Assembly: GCF_030812335.1 (NCBI RefSeq)
Contig: NZ_JAUSSN010000009.1
Coordinates: forward strand, 1-64,000
Length of the DNA: 64,000 bases
DNA from: Pseudarthrobacter oxydans
Lineage (GTDB): Bacteria; Actinomycetota; Actinomycetes; Actinomycetales; Micrococcaceae
Reading direction: 5' to 3'
A program made the translations under genes and the position numbers. The notes beneath the pieces were generated by a model that ran no database searches, was not told the origin of the DNA, and worked only from the letters and a program-made list of their open reading frames with translations. Of the stretch, positions 38,206 to 47,528 are shown one piece after another (within the stretch, counting starts at the first letter, position 1; each line of letters starts with the position of its first letter).

Positions 38206-40752
38206 ATGAAACTTGTTGATCAGCTCCCCGCCCCGGCCGCCCGAGTCCCCGGCCGGACCGGCCTGGACCCGGACGAGCTCTACACCCGCTTTGTCGAGTG
38301 GACGGAAACCCGCGGGCTGGCCCTGTACACCGCCCAGGACGAGGCCGTCATGGAGCTTGCCGCCGGCGCCAATGTCATCCTGGCGACCCCCACCGGATCG
38401 GGGAAGTCCCTCGTCGCGATCGCGGTGCACTTCCAGGCCATGGCCCGAGGGCAGCGCAGTTACTACACCGCACCGATCAAGGCCCTCGTCTCGGAGAAGT
38501 TCTTCGCCCTGTGCGAGATCTTCGGCGCCGAGAACGTGGGCATGATCACCGGCGACTCCGGCGTCAACCAGGACGCCCCGATCATCTGCTGCACGGCGGA
38601 AATCCTGGCCAACATCGCCCTCCGCGAAGGCGCCGCCGCGGAGCTCGGCGCCGTCATCATGGACGAATTCCACTTCTACTCCGACCCGCAGCGCGGCTGG
38701 GCCTGGCAGGTCCCGCTGCTGGAACTCCCCCAGGCGCAGTTCCTGCTGATGTCCGCCACGCTCGGCGACATGAGCCGCTTCGAGGCCGGCATCACCGAGC
38801 TGACCGGCCGGCCGACGACGACCGTCAGTTCGATGGAGCGGCCCATCCCGCTGCACTACTACTACGAGCAGACGCCCGTGCACGAGACGCTCGAGGAACT
38901 CCTCGCGACGAAGCAGGTCCCCGTCTACGTGGTGCACTTCAGCCAGGTGGAGGCGATCGACCGGGCCCAGAACCTGATGAGCATCAACGTCTGCACCCGC
39001 GAGGAGAAGGACAAAATCGCGGAGCTGATCGCCGGGTTCCGCTTCGCGGCCGGTTTCGGCAAGACGCTCAACCGGCTGGTCCGGCACGGCATCGGCGTCC
39101 ACCACGCCGGTATGCTGCCCAAATACCGCCGGCTCGTGGAGCAGCTCGCCCAGGCCGGGCTGCTGAAGGTCATCTGCGGCACCGACACCCTCGGCGTGGG
39201 CATCAACGTCCCCATCCGCACCGTGCTGCTCACGGCGCTGAGCAAGTACGACGGCGTCCGCACCCGGCTGCTGAACTCCCGGGAGTTCCACCAGATCGCC
39301 GGCCGCGCCGGCCGGGCCGGCTACGACACCGCCGGGACCGTCGTCGTGCAGGCCCCGGAACACGTCACGGAGAACGTCAAGGCAATGGCCAAGGCCACGG
39401 CGAAGTTCGGCGACGACCAGAAGAAGCTCCGCCAGGTGGTCAAGAAGAAACCGCCCGAGGGCTTCGTCTCCTGGGGCGAACCGACCTACAAGCGCCTCGT
39501 GGAGTCGGTCCCGGATCCGCTGACGTCCAGCTTCAGCGTGACCCACGCGATGCTGATGAACCTGATGGAACGGCCGGGCGATCCGTTCAAGGCCGCCCGC
39601 CGCCTGCTGACCGAAAACCATGAGCCGCGGTCATCCCAGCTGCAGCTCATGAAGAAGGCCCTTGGCATCTACCGGGAACTCCTGGCCGCCGGGGTCGTGG
39701 AGCGGATCCCGGAGCAGGAGCAGGGCGCGGACGGCCGCACGGTCCGCCTGACGGTCCATCTGCAGGCCAACTTCGCCCTGAACCAGCCGCTGTCCCCCTT
39801 CGCCCTCGCGGCCCTGGAGCTGCTGGACCCGGAGTCGCCGTCGTATGCCCTCGACGTCGTGTCCGTGATTGAGTCCACGCTGGAGAAGCCCCGGCAGATC
39901 CTGTCCGCGCAGCTGAAGAAGGCGCGCGGCGAGGCGATCGGCGCGATGAAGGCCGACGGCATCGACTACGACCAGCGCATGGCCATGCTGGAGGAAGTCA
40001 GCTACCCGCAGCCGCTCGCGGAGCTCCTCGGCGAGGCGTTTGATGTCTACCGCCGGGCCGCCCCGTGGATCGGCGACTTCGAGCTCGCGCCCAAGTCCAT
40101 CGTCCGGGACATGTACGAACGGGCAATGAACTTCGGCGAGTTCGTCCAGTTCTACGGACTGGCCCGGTCCGAGGGCATTGTGCTGCGCTACCTCGCCGAC
40201 GGCTTCAAGGCGCTGCGGCAGACCGTCCCGCAGGACGCCCTCCGCGAAGACCTGGAGGACCTCATCGCGTGGCTCGGCGAACTGGTCCGCCAGGTCGACT
40301 CCAGCCTGCTCGATGAGTGGGAGGAGCTGACCTCCGGCAAGGCGCCGACGCCGCACGACGCTCCCCCGCCGCCGCCGCCGTCGCTGACCTCCAACGTCCG
40401 GGCCTTCCGTGTGATGGTCCGCAATGAGATGTTCCGCCGGGTGGAGCTCTTCGCGGACGAGGACGCCACCGCCCTCGGCGAACTCGACGCCGGTTCCGGC
40501 TGGGATGCCGAACGTTGGGAGGACGTCCTGGATGACTACTTCGACGAACACGACGACATCGGCACCGGCCCGGACGCCCGCGGCCCGGGCCTGCTGATCA
40601 TCACCGAGGAGCCGGGCCGGTGGAAGGTCCGGCAGATCTTCGAGGACCCGGCCGGCAACCATGACTGGGGCATCTCCGCGGAGGTCGACCTCGCAGCCTC
40701 GGACGAGACCGGAACCGCCGTCGTGCGTGTCACGGAAGTGAACCGGCTCTGA
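38206..40752 (+). CDS. SKI2-like DEAD/DEAH-box helicase with DUF3516 C-terminus
   Basis: An 848-residue superfamily 2 helicase. The N-terminal half has Walker A TPTGSGKS at residues 61-68, DEFH as motif II, SATLGD as motif III, and motif VI HQIAGRAGRAG. The C-terminal half matches the long actinobacterial DUF3516-type extension, including an acidic region and a proline stretch (DAPPPPPPS). RNA unwinding or degradation is a reasonable guess from the SKI2-like core; no partner gene is nearby. Confidence 0.88.
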   Translation: MKLVDQLPAPAARVPGRTGLDPDELYTRFVEWTETRGLALYTAQDEAVMELAAGANVILATPTGSGKSLVAIAVHFQAMARGQRSYYTAPIKALVSEKFFALCEIFGAENVGMITGDSGVNQDAPIICCTAEILANIALREGAAAELGAVIMDEFHFYSDPQRGWAWQVPLLELPQAQFLLMSATLGDMSRFEAGITELTGRPTTTVSSMERPIPLHYYYEQTPVHETLEELLATKQVPVYVVHFSQVEAIDRAQNLMSINVCTREEKDKIAELIAGFRFAAGFGKTLNRLVRHGIGVHHAGMLPKYRRLVEQLAQAGLLKVICGTDTLGVGINVPIRTVLLTALSKYDGVRTRLLNSREFHQIAGRAGRAGYDTAGTVVVQAPEHVTENVKAMAKATAKFGDDQKKLRQVVKKKPPEGFVSWGEPTYKRLVESVPDPLTSSFSVTHAMLMNLMERPGDPFKAARRLLTENHEPRSSQLQLMKKALGIYRELLAAGVVERIPEQEQGADGRTVRLTVHLQANFALNQPLSPFALAALELLDPESPSYALDVVSVIESTLEKPRQILSAQLKKARGEAIGAMKADGIDYDQRMAMLEEVSYPQPLAELLGEAFDVYRRAAPWIGDFELAPKSIVRDMYERAMNFGEFVQFYGLARSEGIVLRYLADGFKALRQTVPQDALREDLEDLIAWLGELVRQVDSSLLDEWEELTSGKAPTPHDAPPPPPPSLTSNVRAFRVMVRNEMFRRVELFADEDATALGELDAGSGWDAERWEDVLDDYFDEHDDIGTGPDARGPGLLIITEEPGRWKVRQIFEDPAGNHDWGISAEVDLAASDETGTAVVRVTEVNRL

Positions 40753-40792
40753 CGGTCCGCGAACCGGATCGGCATCACCGGGTCGGCGCTAG

Positions 40793-40798
40793 TAAACT
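40793..40798 (+). promoter_or_regulatory. -10 element of a leaderless GNAT gene
   Basis: TAAACT ends six bases before the ATG at 40805; a GTG just before the ATG is too close to the box. Confidence 0.55.
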
Positions 40799-40804
40799 CG
40801 AGTG

Positions 40805-41305
40805 ATGAGTGTAATCCGGCCCGCGACGGCGAACGATGTCCCCGATATCCTGCAGATGATCCATGACCTGGCCATCTACGAGAAGGAGCCGGACGCCGTC
40901 CGGAACACCCCCGAGATGCTTACCGAGGCCCTGTTCGGTGAGCACCCGCGCGTGTTCGCGGCAATGGCCGAGAACGAGGCCGGCGAGGTCCGGGGCTTCG
41001 CCCTCTGGTTCCTGAACTACTCCACCTGGGAAGGTGTCCACGGCATCTACCTCGAGGACCTGTACGTGCGCCCCGAGGCCAGGGGCGAGGGCCACGGCAA
41101 GGCGCTCCTGCAGCATCTCGCCGCGACCGCCGTCGACCGCGGCTACGCCCGCGTCGAGTGGAGCGTCCTGGACTGGAACGAGCCCTCCATCAACTTCTAT
41201 AAGAAGCTTGGAGCCAGCCCGATGGAGGAATGGTCCACCTTCCGGCTGACCGGTGACGCGCTGGAAGCCTTCGGGACCGCGCACAAAGTCCAAGCCCATG
41301 GCTGA
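40805..41305 (+). CDS. GNAT-family N-acetyltransferase (diamine acetyltransferase-like)
   Basis: A 166-residue acetyl-CoA-dependent N-acetyltransferase. The acetyl-CoA loop is visible as LYVRPEARGEGHGKALL, and the C-terminal part WSVLDWNEPSINFYKKLGASPMEEW resembles spermidine/spermine and thialysine acetyltransferases. The ATG at 40805 is preferred to GTG at 40802 because of the -10 spacing. It overlaps the S33 peptidase gene by eight bases, so they are likely co-transcribed. The substrate is inferred only by resemblance. Confidence 0.87.
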   Translation: MSVIRPATANDVPDILQMIHDLAIYEKEPDAVRNTPEMLTEALFGEHPRVFAAMAENEAGEVRGFALWFLNYSTWEGVHGIYLEDLYVRPEARGEGHGKALLQHLAATAVDRGYARVEWSVLDWNEPSINFYKKLGASPMEEWSTFRLTGDALEAFGTAHKVQAHG

Positions 41306-42719
41306 CCTGCCCCTGACGGGCCTGCCCCTGGCGGGCCGTCCCCTGACAGGCGGTCCACTGGCTGGGACCGCTGCCGCCGGCCTGCTGGAGGCCGCACCGC
41401 TGACCGTCCCGCACACCGTCAAGGCGCGGCACGAATACCGCGGGATGCGCACGGCGGAGCACTACTTCGAGGTGCCCCTGGACCACTTCCGCGCTGCCGC
41501 GCCGGCGGGTGAGACCATCACAATCTTTGCCCGCGAGTACGTCTCCGCGGACTACAGCGAGGACGAGGCCGCCCAGCTCCCGTGGCTGCTGTACCTGCAG
41601 GGCGGCCCGGGCGGACGCGGCAACCGTCTCCCGGCGCTCGGCGGGTGGAGCAAGGCCGCCGCCAAGGACTTCCGCATCCTGATGCTGGACCAGCGCGGCA
41701 CCGGCCTGTCCGCCGCAGTCGACCGCAACACCCTGCCGCTGCGCGGGAACGACGCCGACCAGGCGGCCTACCTGGCGCATTTCCGGGCGGACTCGATCGT
41801 CGCCGACGCCGAGGCGATCCGGCTGGCGCTGGGTTCCGGGCCGTGGACGATCTACGGGCAGAGCTACGGCGGCTTCTGTGCCCTCAGCTATCTCTCCTTC
41901 GCCCCGGAGGGCCTGCGGGAAGCCCTCATCACCGGCGGCCTCGCGCCGCTCGCCGGGCCCGCGGACCGGGTCTACCGGGCCACGTTCCAGCGGGTGGCGG
42001 CCCGCAACGCCGAATACTTCGGCCGGTACCCCGAGGACCGCGCAGCGGTCACGCGGATCGCCCGGCACCTTCGCGACACGGAGGAATACCTGCCCGACGG
42101 CGAACGGCTCACCGTGGAACGCTTCCAGATGGTGGGGTCCTTCCTGGGCGGCAACACCCGGGTGGATGCCCTGCACCACCTGCTGGAGGATGCCTTCGTC
42201 GGCACGCCCGGCGGGGACCGCCTCTCGGACGCGTTCCTCGACCAGGTCCGCGGGCTCGTGTCCCGCGCAGCCAACCCCCTGTACGCGCTGATGCACGAAT
42301 CCATCTACGGCCAGGGCGAGTCCACGGACTGGGCCGCCTGGCGGGTGCTGCAGGATTTCCCGGAGTTCTCCCCCGCGGCCCCCGAGCCGCTGCTCACCGG
42401 CGAAATGGTCTACCCCTGGTACTTCGAGCAGGATCCCGCCCTCCGCCCGCTGCAGGACGTCGCCCGGCGCCTCGCCGAAAAGGACGACTGGCCCCCGCTC
42501 TACGACCCGGAACGGCTCGCGCTCAACACGGTCCCGGTGGCCGCTGCCGTGTACACCGACGACATCTACGTCGACCGCGGACTGTCGCTTGAGACGGCCG
42601 CGGCCGTCCGGGGCCTGCAGGTCTGGGAGTCCGCTGACTTCCACCATGACGGCATCGCGGACGACGGCGAGGGCATCTTCGCTCGGCTCCTTGGCCTGAC
42701 CCGGTCCGTCCGGGACTGA
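41298..42719 (+). CDS. Alpha/beta hydrolase, S33 proline iminopeptidase-like
   Basis: A 473-residue hydrolase. The oxyanion-hole segment YLQGGPGGRGN, DQRGTGLS and the nucleophile elbow GQSYGGF identify the S33 aminopeptidase family; the catalytic His lies near the C-terminus in ADFHHDGIAD. The N-terminus carries four copies of a five-residue PL(T/A)G repeat at 41307-41366, unusual for the family, so the true start could be the ATG that gives MRTAEHYFEVPL. It overlaps the GNAT gene and lacks a clear ribosome-binding site. Cleavage of N-terminal proline is a family expectation. Confidence 0.85.
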   Translation: MADLPLTGLPLAGRPLTGGPLAGTAAAGLLEAAPLTVPHTVKARHEYRGMRTAEHYFEVPLDHFRAAAPAGETITIFAREYVSADYSEDEAAQLPWLLYLQGGPGGRGNRLPALGGWSKAAAKDFRILMLDQRGTGLSAAVDRNTLPLRGNDADQAAYLAHFRADSIVADAEAIRLALGSGPWTIYGQSYGGFCALSYLSFAPEGLREALITGGLAPLAGPADRVYRATFQRVAARNAEYFGRYPEDRAAVTRIARHLRDTEEYLPDGERLTVERFQMVGSFLGGNTRVDALHHLLEDAFVGTPGGDRLSDAFLDQVRGLVSRAANPLYALMHESIYGQGESTDWAAWRVLQDFPEFSPAAPEPLLTGEMVYPWYFEQDPALRPLQDVARRLAEKDDWPPLYDPERLALNTVPVAAAVYTDDIYVDRGLSLETAAAVRGLQVWESADFHHDGIADDGEGIFARLLGLTRSVRD

Positions 42720-42764
42720 ACACAGGACTACAGGCGGGACGGAACCTGGCGGTCCGTCCGGGGC

Positions 42765-42799
42765 CTAGGCCGGTGCCGAGCCCGGCGGCTAGGCCGGTG
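42765..42799. repeat. 24-base-period direct repeat at the MFS stop codon
   Basis: CTAGGCCGGTG occurs at 42765-42775 and 42789-42799; the second copy contains the TAG stop of the MFS gene on the minus strand. A separate 12-base repeat GGTCCGTCCGGG, at 42703-42714 and 42751-42762, links the end of the S33 peptidase gene to this gap. Confidence 0.8.
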
Positions 42800-44177
42800 G
42801 CCGCACGGCGCGGTTCCGGCCAGTCGCGCGGAGGGCGACGGCGAACACCACCGCGGCGACGGCGGCTGCCGCCAGGTTGAGGCCCTGGTAGCCGACGCCG
42901 CTCATCACCAGCCCGGAGAACCCTGCGCCGACGGCGCCGGCGACGCCCATCATGGTGTCCGAGACGCCCTGGACGAGGACGCGCTCGTCGCCGGCGACGC
43001 TCTCGGCGAGCAGGGTGGAGCCTGCGATCGTGGCCGCGGACCAGCCCAGCCCCAGCAGCACCAGGCCGATCGTCACCAGCACTGGCGCGGCCTGGCCGAA
43101 GCCTGCCACGAGCACGGAGAGCAGGATCAGTCCGTGGCCCAGCAGGATGACCGGAAGCCGGCCGGTCTTGTCGGTCAGCCAGCCCATCACCGGCGAGAGC
43201 GCGTACATCCCGGCGATGTGCAGCGAGATGGTGAACCCGATCAGGACCAGCACGTCGGTGCTGGCCGCGTGGGCGTGGCCGGCCGGCATGTCGGACAGGG
43301 GGCCCTCGGTCAGCAGCTGCAGGTGCAGGGGCGTCATTGACATCACGGCGGCCATGCAGCCGTGCGCGGCAATGATGGCGAGGAGGGCCAGTCCGGCCCG
43401 CGGGGAGGCCCGGATGGCGCTCATGCCGTGACGGAGGCCGTGCCGCCGCCGGGTACCGGTGGTGCCGCCGGCTGCACCCGTTGCCGTGTTTGCCGTTCCG
43501 CCAGCGGCGGCGGGCTGTCCGCCGGACCGGAGCCGGGCCGCGAGCAGGAGGGGATCCGGCCGCAGGCCGATGAGCAGCAGCAGCGCGGCCAGCGCCAGCC
43601 CCGCCGTCGAGAAGACAAAGGGTCCTGCCAGCGCCGGAAGCCCGAGGGCCTCCCCCACGAGGGCGCCGGGACGGATCAGGTTGGGCCCGGCGACGGCGCC
43701 GATGGTCACGGCCCACACGACGATCGCCAGGGACCGGCCGCGCTGTTCCGGGGCGGCGAGGTCGACGGCGGCAAAGCGGGCCTGCAGGTTGGCGGCCGTG
43801 CCGAGCCCCAGCAGTGCCGCGGCCAGCAGCAGCACCGGGAAGCTGCCCGTCACTGTGGAGGCGATCACCAGCAGGGCCCCGGCCATGGCGGCGAGCAGTC
43901 CCGTGACGAGGGAGGCCCGGCGGCCGCGGCGTCCGGCCAGACCGGCGAGGGGCAGGGCGGCCGCCGCGGCTCCGAGGGTCATGATGGTGGTGACCGAGCC
44001 GGCCCAGGCATTCGAGCCGGAGAGCTGGACGGCCAGCAGGGACCCGACGGACAGGCTGGCGCCGCTGCCCACGCCGCTGAGGAGCTGCGCGCTGCTCAGC
44101 ACCCAAACGGTACGGCGCTGGACCCGTTGCGGGTCCAGCGCCGTACCGTTGACTGCTGCAGTGTCGAAAATTTTCAC
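42789..44177 (-). CDS. MFS transporter
   Basis: A 462-residue major facilitator with about 12 hydrophobic helices and the loop-2/3 motif GLAGRRGRRASLVTG. A central cytoplasmic linker of about 40 residues is Gly/Ala/Thr-rich. Efflux is likely but the substrate is unknown. The GTG at 44177 is seven bases after TATGCT, so the mRNA is probably leaderless. Codons 10-24 are a perfect 21-bp palindrome with a three-base loop, encoding NGTALDPQRVQRRTV ahead of the first helix; this looks like an in-frame insertion. Confidence 0.87.
   Translation of the reverse strand: MKIFDTAAVNGTALDPQRVQRRTVWVLSSAQLLSGVGSGASLSVGSLLAVQLSGSNAWAGSVTTIMTLGAAAAALPLAGLAGRRGRRASLVTGLLAAMAGALLVIASTVTGSFPVLLLAAALLGLGTAANLQARFAAVDLAAPEQRGRSLAIVVWAVTIGAVAGPNLIRPGALVGEALGLPALAGPFVFSTAGLALAALLLLIGLRPDPLLLAARLRSGGQPAAAGGTANTATGAAGGTTGTRRRHGLRHGMSAIRASPRAGLALLAIIAAHGCMAAVMSMTPLHLQLLTEGPLSDMPAGHAHAASTDVLVLIGFTISLHIAGMYALSPVMGWLTDKTGRLPVILLGHGLILLSVLVAGFGQAAPVLVTIGLVLLGLGWSAATIAGSTLLAESVAGDERVLVQGVSDTMMGVAGAVGAGFSGLVMSGVGYQGLNLAAAAVAAVVFAVALRATGRNRAVRPPA
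44106..44150 (-). repeat. 45-bp perfect hairpin inside the 5' end of the MFS gene
   Basis: Arms 44106-44126 and 44130-44150 are perfectly complementary over 21 bases, with a three-base loop. The element is 45 bases long, exactly 15 codons in phase with the gene (codons 10-24). In a leaderless mRNA it would occupy nucleotides 28-72, where a stem this strong should affect translation or transcription. Confidence 0.9.
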
Positions 44178-44183
44178 GGTCCG

Positions 44184-44189
44184 AGCATA
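44184..44189 (-). promoter_or_regulatory. -10 element of the leaderless MFS gene
   Basis: TATGCT on the minus strand, six bases before the GTG start at 44177. It overlaps the end of the terC-MFS interval, where only 27 bases separate the terC stop from the MFS start. Confidence 0.55.
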
Positions 44190-44204
44190 GCCGAACCGTG
44201 AGGG

Positions 44205-45233
44205 CTACTCGGCGTCGGTCAGGCTCTGGCGGGAGTCCTCTTCGAGCCGGGCGTCCAGCTTCGACTGCGTGGCCTTGGAGCTGACCAGGCTGGCGATCAC
44301 GGCGACAATGATGGTACCGATGATCACCCCGAGCGAGACGAAGGTCGGGATCTCGGGGGCCCACTCGATGTGCTGGCCGCCGTTGATGAAGGGCAGCTCG
44401 TTGACGTGCATGGCGTGCAGGACCAGCTTCACACCGATGAACGCGAGGATCACCGAGAGTGCGTGCTTGAGGTAGATCAGGCGGGTCATCAGGCCGCCAA
44501 GCAGGAAGTACAGCTGCCGCAGGCCCATGAGGGCGAAGATGTTGGCGGTGAAGACGATGAACGCGCTCTGTGTCAGGCCGAAGATGGCCGGGATGGAGTC
44601 CACCGCGAAGAGCAGGTCCGTGAGGCCGATCGTGACGAACACGATCAGCATCGGGGTGAAGACCTTCTTGCCGTCGACCACCGTGCGGAGCTTGCCGCCG
44701 TCGAACTTCTCCGACATTGGCAGGACCTTGCGGATCCGGGCGATGAGCGGGTTTTCCTTGTCCTCCTCGTCCTCGCCGTCGTCCTGGGCCTGCTTCCAGG
44801 CGGTCCACAGCAGGAAGGCGCCGAAGATGTAGAAGACCCAGCTGAACTGCTCGATCACGAGGGCGCCGAGCAGGATGAAGATACCGCGGAGGATCAGCGC
44901 GATGATGATGCCGACCATGAGGACTTCCTGCTGGTACTTACGGGGTACCGAGAAGCGGGCCATGATGATGATGAAGACAAAGAGGTTGTCGATGCTGAGG
45001 CTGTATTCCGTCACCCAGCCGGCGAGGAACTGCCCGCCGTATTCCGGGCCGGTGAAGGCGAACATGGCACCGGCGAAGACCAGGGCGAGGGCGATGTAGA
45101 AGGACACCCACAGGCCGGCTTCCTTCATGGAGGGCTCGTGCGGACGTTTGAGGACCAGCAGCAGGTCTATGGCAAGGATGATGCCGAGAACGACAAAGGA
45201 GCCGATCTCAAACCAGACGGGAAGTTCGGGCAC
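44205..45233 (-). CDS. TerC-family membrane protein
   Basis: A 342-residue protein with about seven to nine membrane helices and the TerC family motifs TEYSLSIDNLFVFI, with the conserved SxDN, and FAVDSIPAIFGLT. TerC relatives (MeeF/MeeY) export Mn2+ to extracytoplasmic metalloproteins; older annotations call them tellurium resistance proteins. An acidic cytoplasmic loop (DDGEDEEDKENP) precedes the second half. The leader carries a probable Mn2+ riboswitch, which supports a manganese role. GTG start with AAAGG upstream. Confidence 0.9.
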   Translation of the reverse strand: MPELPVWFEIGSFVVLGIILAIDLLLVLKRPHEPSMKEAGLWVSFYIALALVFAGAMFAFTGPEYGGQFLAGWVTEYSLSIDNLFVFIIIMARFSVPRKYQQEVLMVGIIIALILRGIFILLGALVIEQFSWVFYIFGAFLLWTAWKQAQDDGEDEEDKENPLIARIRKVLPMSEKFDGGKLRTVVDGKKVFTPMLIVFVTIGLTDLLFAVDSIPAIFGLTQSAFIVFTANIFALMGLRQLYFLLGGLMTRLIYLKHALSVILAFIGVKLVLHAMHVNELPFINGGQHIEWAPEIPTFVSLGVIIGTIIVAVIASLVSSKATQSKLDARLEEDSRQSLTDAE

Positions 45234-45264
45234 GAAGTTACCTTTCGCAGGGTGTGACTGTGCG

Positions 45265-45395
45265 GTGTAAGTCTCTCCGACTGGCCTGAGTGTCCGGTAC
45301 GAACCGGTTCTGCTTGGCTGCCCGCTACGCCCGGCAGGGCATCTGTGCCGTGCGTGTTGACGATCGTAGCGCTTGGGATACTCCCCTACGTCCGC
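45265..45395 (-). promoter_or_regulatory. Probable yybP-ykoY (Mn2+) riboswitch in the terC leader
   Basis: In minus-strand RNA the leader opens with GGGGAGUAU (45378-45386), continues through the conserved-looking GCGCUACGAUCG, and closes with a GUCGGAGAGACUU block at about 45269-45282, the two halves typical of the yybP-ykoY aptamer. A TATTGT -10 box (45399-45404), overlapping the uvrB stop, would start transcription about at the aptamer's 5' edge. In this class Mn2+ binding raises expression of downstream Mn2+ exporters. Covariation was not tested. Confidence 0.72.
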
Positions 45396-45406
45396 CCAAC
45401 AATACC

Positions 45407-47488
45407 CTAGGCGTGCCCTGCGGACTGCATCTGGCGCAGTTCCTTCTTGAGCTCCCCCACCTCGTCGCGGAGCCGTGCGGCGAGCTCGAACTGGAGCTCC
45501 CCGGCGGCGGAGTGCATCTGTTCGGTGAGCTGCTCGATCAGGCCCACCAGGTCCTCGGCCGGTGCGGCCGCGAGGCCGTCCGCCCGGATCTTGTCCGAGC
45601 CCTTGCCCTTGCCGCGGGCCTTGCCGGCGCTGGCGAGCAGTTCGCGGGTGTCGGCGTCCTCCTTGGCGATCTGGTCCGTGATGTCGGCGATCTTCTTCCG
45701 CAGCGGCTGCGGGTCGATGCCGTGCTTGGTGTTGTACGCCACCTGGATCTCGCGGCGCCGGTTGGTCTCGTCGATGGCCTTGGCCATCGAGTCGGTGATC
45801 CGGTCCGCGTACATGTGCACCTGGCCGGAGACGTTGCGGGCGGCGCGGCCGACCGTCTGGATCAGCGAGGTCGCTGAGCGCAGGAAGCCTTCCTTGTCCG
45901 CGTCGAGGATGCTGACGAGCGACACCTCGGGCAGGTCCAGGCCTTCGCGGAGCAGGTTAATGCCCACCAGGACGTCGAAGACGCCCATCCGGAGCTCGCG
46001 GAGCAGTTCCACCCGGCGCAGGGTGTCCACGTCCGAGTGCAGGTATTCGACCTTCACGCCGTGGCCCAGCAGGTAGTCGGTGAGGTCCTCGGCCATCCGC
46101 TTGGTCAGGGTGGTGACCAGGACGCGCTCGTTCTTGGCCGTGCGGGTCTTGATTTCACCGAGCAGGTCATCGATCTGGCCTTTCGTGGGCTTGACGACGA
46201 TCTCCGGGTCGATCAGGCCGGTGGGCCGGATGATCTGCTGCACGAAGCCGTCAGCCTTGCCGAGCTCGTACTTGCCCGGCGTGGCGGAGAGGTAGACGGT
46301 CTGGCCCACGCGGTCCTGGAACTCGTCCCACTTCAGCGGCCGGTTGTCCATCGCGGAGGGCAGCCGGAAGCCGTGGTCCACGAGGTTGCGTTTGCGGGAC
46401 ATGTCGCCCTCGTACATGGCGCCGATCTGCGGCACGGTGACGTGTGATTCGTCAATCACCAGGAGGAAGTCGTCCGGGAAGTAGTCGATCAGGCAGTGCG
46501 GCGCGGTCCCGCGGGCGCGGCCGTCGATGTGGCTTGAGTAGTTCTCGATGCCGTTGCAGAACCCCATCTGCTGCATCATTTCCAGGTCGTAGGTGGTGCG
46601 CATCCGGAGCCGCTGCGCCTCCACGAGCTTGTTCTGGCTCTCCAGGACCTGGAGCCGCTCGGCGAGCTCGTCTTCGATCCGCTTGATCGCCCGGCCCATG
46701 CGTTCCGGTCCGGCCACGTAGTGCGAGGCCGGGAAGACGTACATCTCGGTCTCGTCCCGGATGATCTCCCCGGTGAGCGGGTGCAGCGTGTAGATGTTCT
46801 CGATCTCGTCGCCGAAGAACTCGACCCGGATCGCCAGCTCCTCATACATCGGAATGATTTCCACGGTGTCGCCGCGGACCCGGAACGTGCCGCGGTGGAA
46901 GTCCATGTCGTTGCGGGCGTACTGCATGGAGACGAACTTGCGGAGCAGGTCGTCCCGGTTCATCTCGGCACCCTTGCGGAGCGTCACCATGCCGGCGATG
47001 TACTCCTCCGGGGTGCCCAGGCCGTAGATGCAGGACACCGTGGCCACCACGATCACGTCACGGCGGGTCAGCAGCGCGTTGGTGGCGGAGTGCCGGAGCC
47101 GTTCGACTTCCTCGTTGACGGAGGAGTCCTTCTCGATGAAGGTGTCCGTCTGCGCCACGTAGGCTTCCGGCTGGTAGTAGTCGTAGTAGGAGACGAAGTA
47201 CTCGACGGCGTTGTTGGGAAGCAGCTCGCGGAATTCGTTGACGAGCTGCGCGGCGAGGGTCTTGTTTTGCACCATCACCAGGGTGGGCCGCTGGACTTGT
47301 TCGATCAGCCACGCCGTCGTCGCGCTCTTGCCGGTACCGGTGGCACCGAGCAGCACCACGTCCTTCTCGCCGTTCTTGATGCGCTCGGTCAATTCCGCGA
47401 TCGCGGCCGGCTGGTCACCGGCCGGCTGGAATTCGCTGATGACCTCGAAGGGCGCCACGACACGATTGATCTGCTGCGCAAGACTCAT
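45407..47488 (-). CDS. uvrB: Excinuclease ABC subunit B
   Basis: Helicase-like damage-verification subunit of nucleotide excision repair, 693 residues. It has Walker [10 protein letters not shown], the beta-hairpin region around YYQPEAYV, motif DESHVT, motif [11 protein letters not shown] and a C-terminal UVR domain ([31 protein letters not shown] region). The ATG at 47488 follows TAGATT by six bases, indicating a leaderless mRNA. It lies between coaE and terC on the same strand. Confidence 0.97.
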   Translation of the reverse strand: MSLAQQINRVVAPFEVISEFQPAGDQPAAIAELTERIKNGEKDVVLLGATGTGKSATTAWLIEQVQRPTLVMVQNKTLAAQLVNEFRELLPNNAVEYFVSYYDYYQPEAYVAQTDTFIEKDSSVNEEVERLRHSATNALLTRRDVIVVATVSCIYGLGTPEEYIAGMVTLRKGAEMNRDDLLRKFVSMQYARNDMDFHRGTFRVRGDTVEIIPMYEELAIRVEFFGDEIENIYTLHPLTGEIIRDETEMYVFPASHYVAGPERMGRAIKRIEDELAERLQVLESQNKLVEAQRLRMRTTYDLEMMQQMGFCNGIENYSSHIDGRARGTAPHCLIDYFPDDFLLVIDESHVTVPQIGAMYEGDMSRKRNLVDHGFRLPSAMDNRPLKWDEFQDRVGQTVYLSATPGKYELGKADGFVQQIIRPTGLIDPEIVVKPTKGQIDDLLGEIKTRTAKNERVLVTTLTKRMAEDLTDYLLGHGVKVEYLHSDVDTLRRVELLRELRMGVFDVLVGINLLREGLDLPEVSLVSILDADKEGFLRSATSLIQTVGRAARNVSGQVHMYADRITDSMAKAIDETNRRREIQVAYNTKHGIDPQPLRKKIADITDQIAKEDADTRELLASAGKARGKGKGSDKIRADGLAAAPAEDLVGLIEQLTEQMHSAAGELQFELAARLRDEVGELKKELRQMQSAGHA

Positions 47489-47494
47489 GTATCT

Positions 47495-47500
47495 AATCTA
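47495..47500 (-). promoter_or_regulatory. -10 element of leaderless uvrB
   Basis: TAGATT on the minus strand with six bases to the uvrB ATG, and no ribosome-binding site between. No LexA-like palindrome was seen near it, unlike uvrA. Confidence 0.6.
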
Positions 47501-47528
47501 CCGCCGGCCCCCGACGCGGTGTCCCGAT

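Noticed and set aside
41307..41366. LPLTG in the peptidase N-terminus read as a sortase signal
   Set aside because: Sortase motifs are C-terminal and followed by a membrane helix and basic tail; this is an N-terminal repeat in a soluble enzyme.
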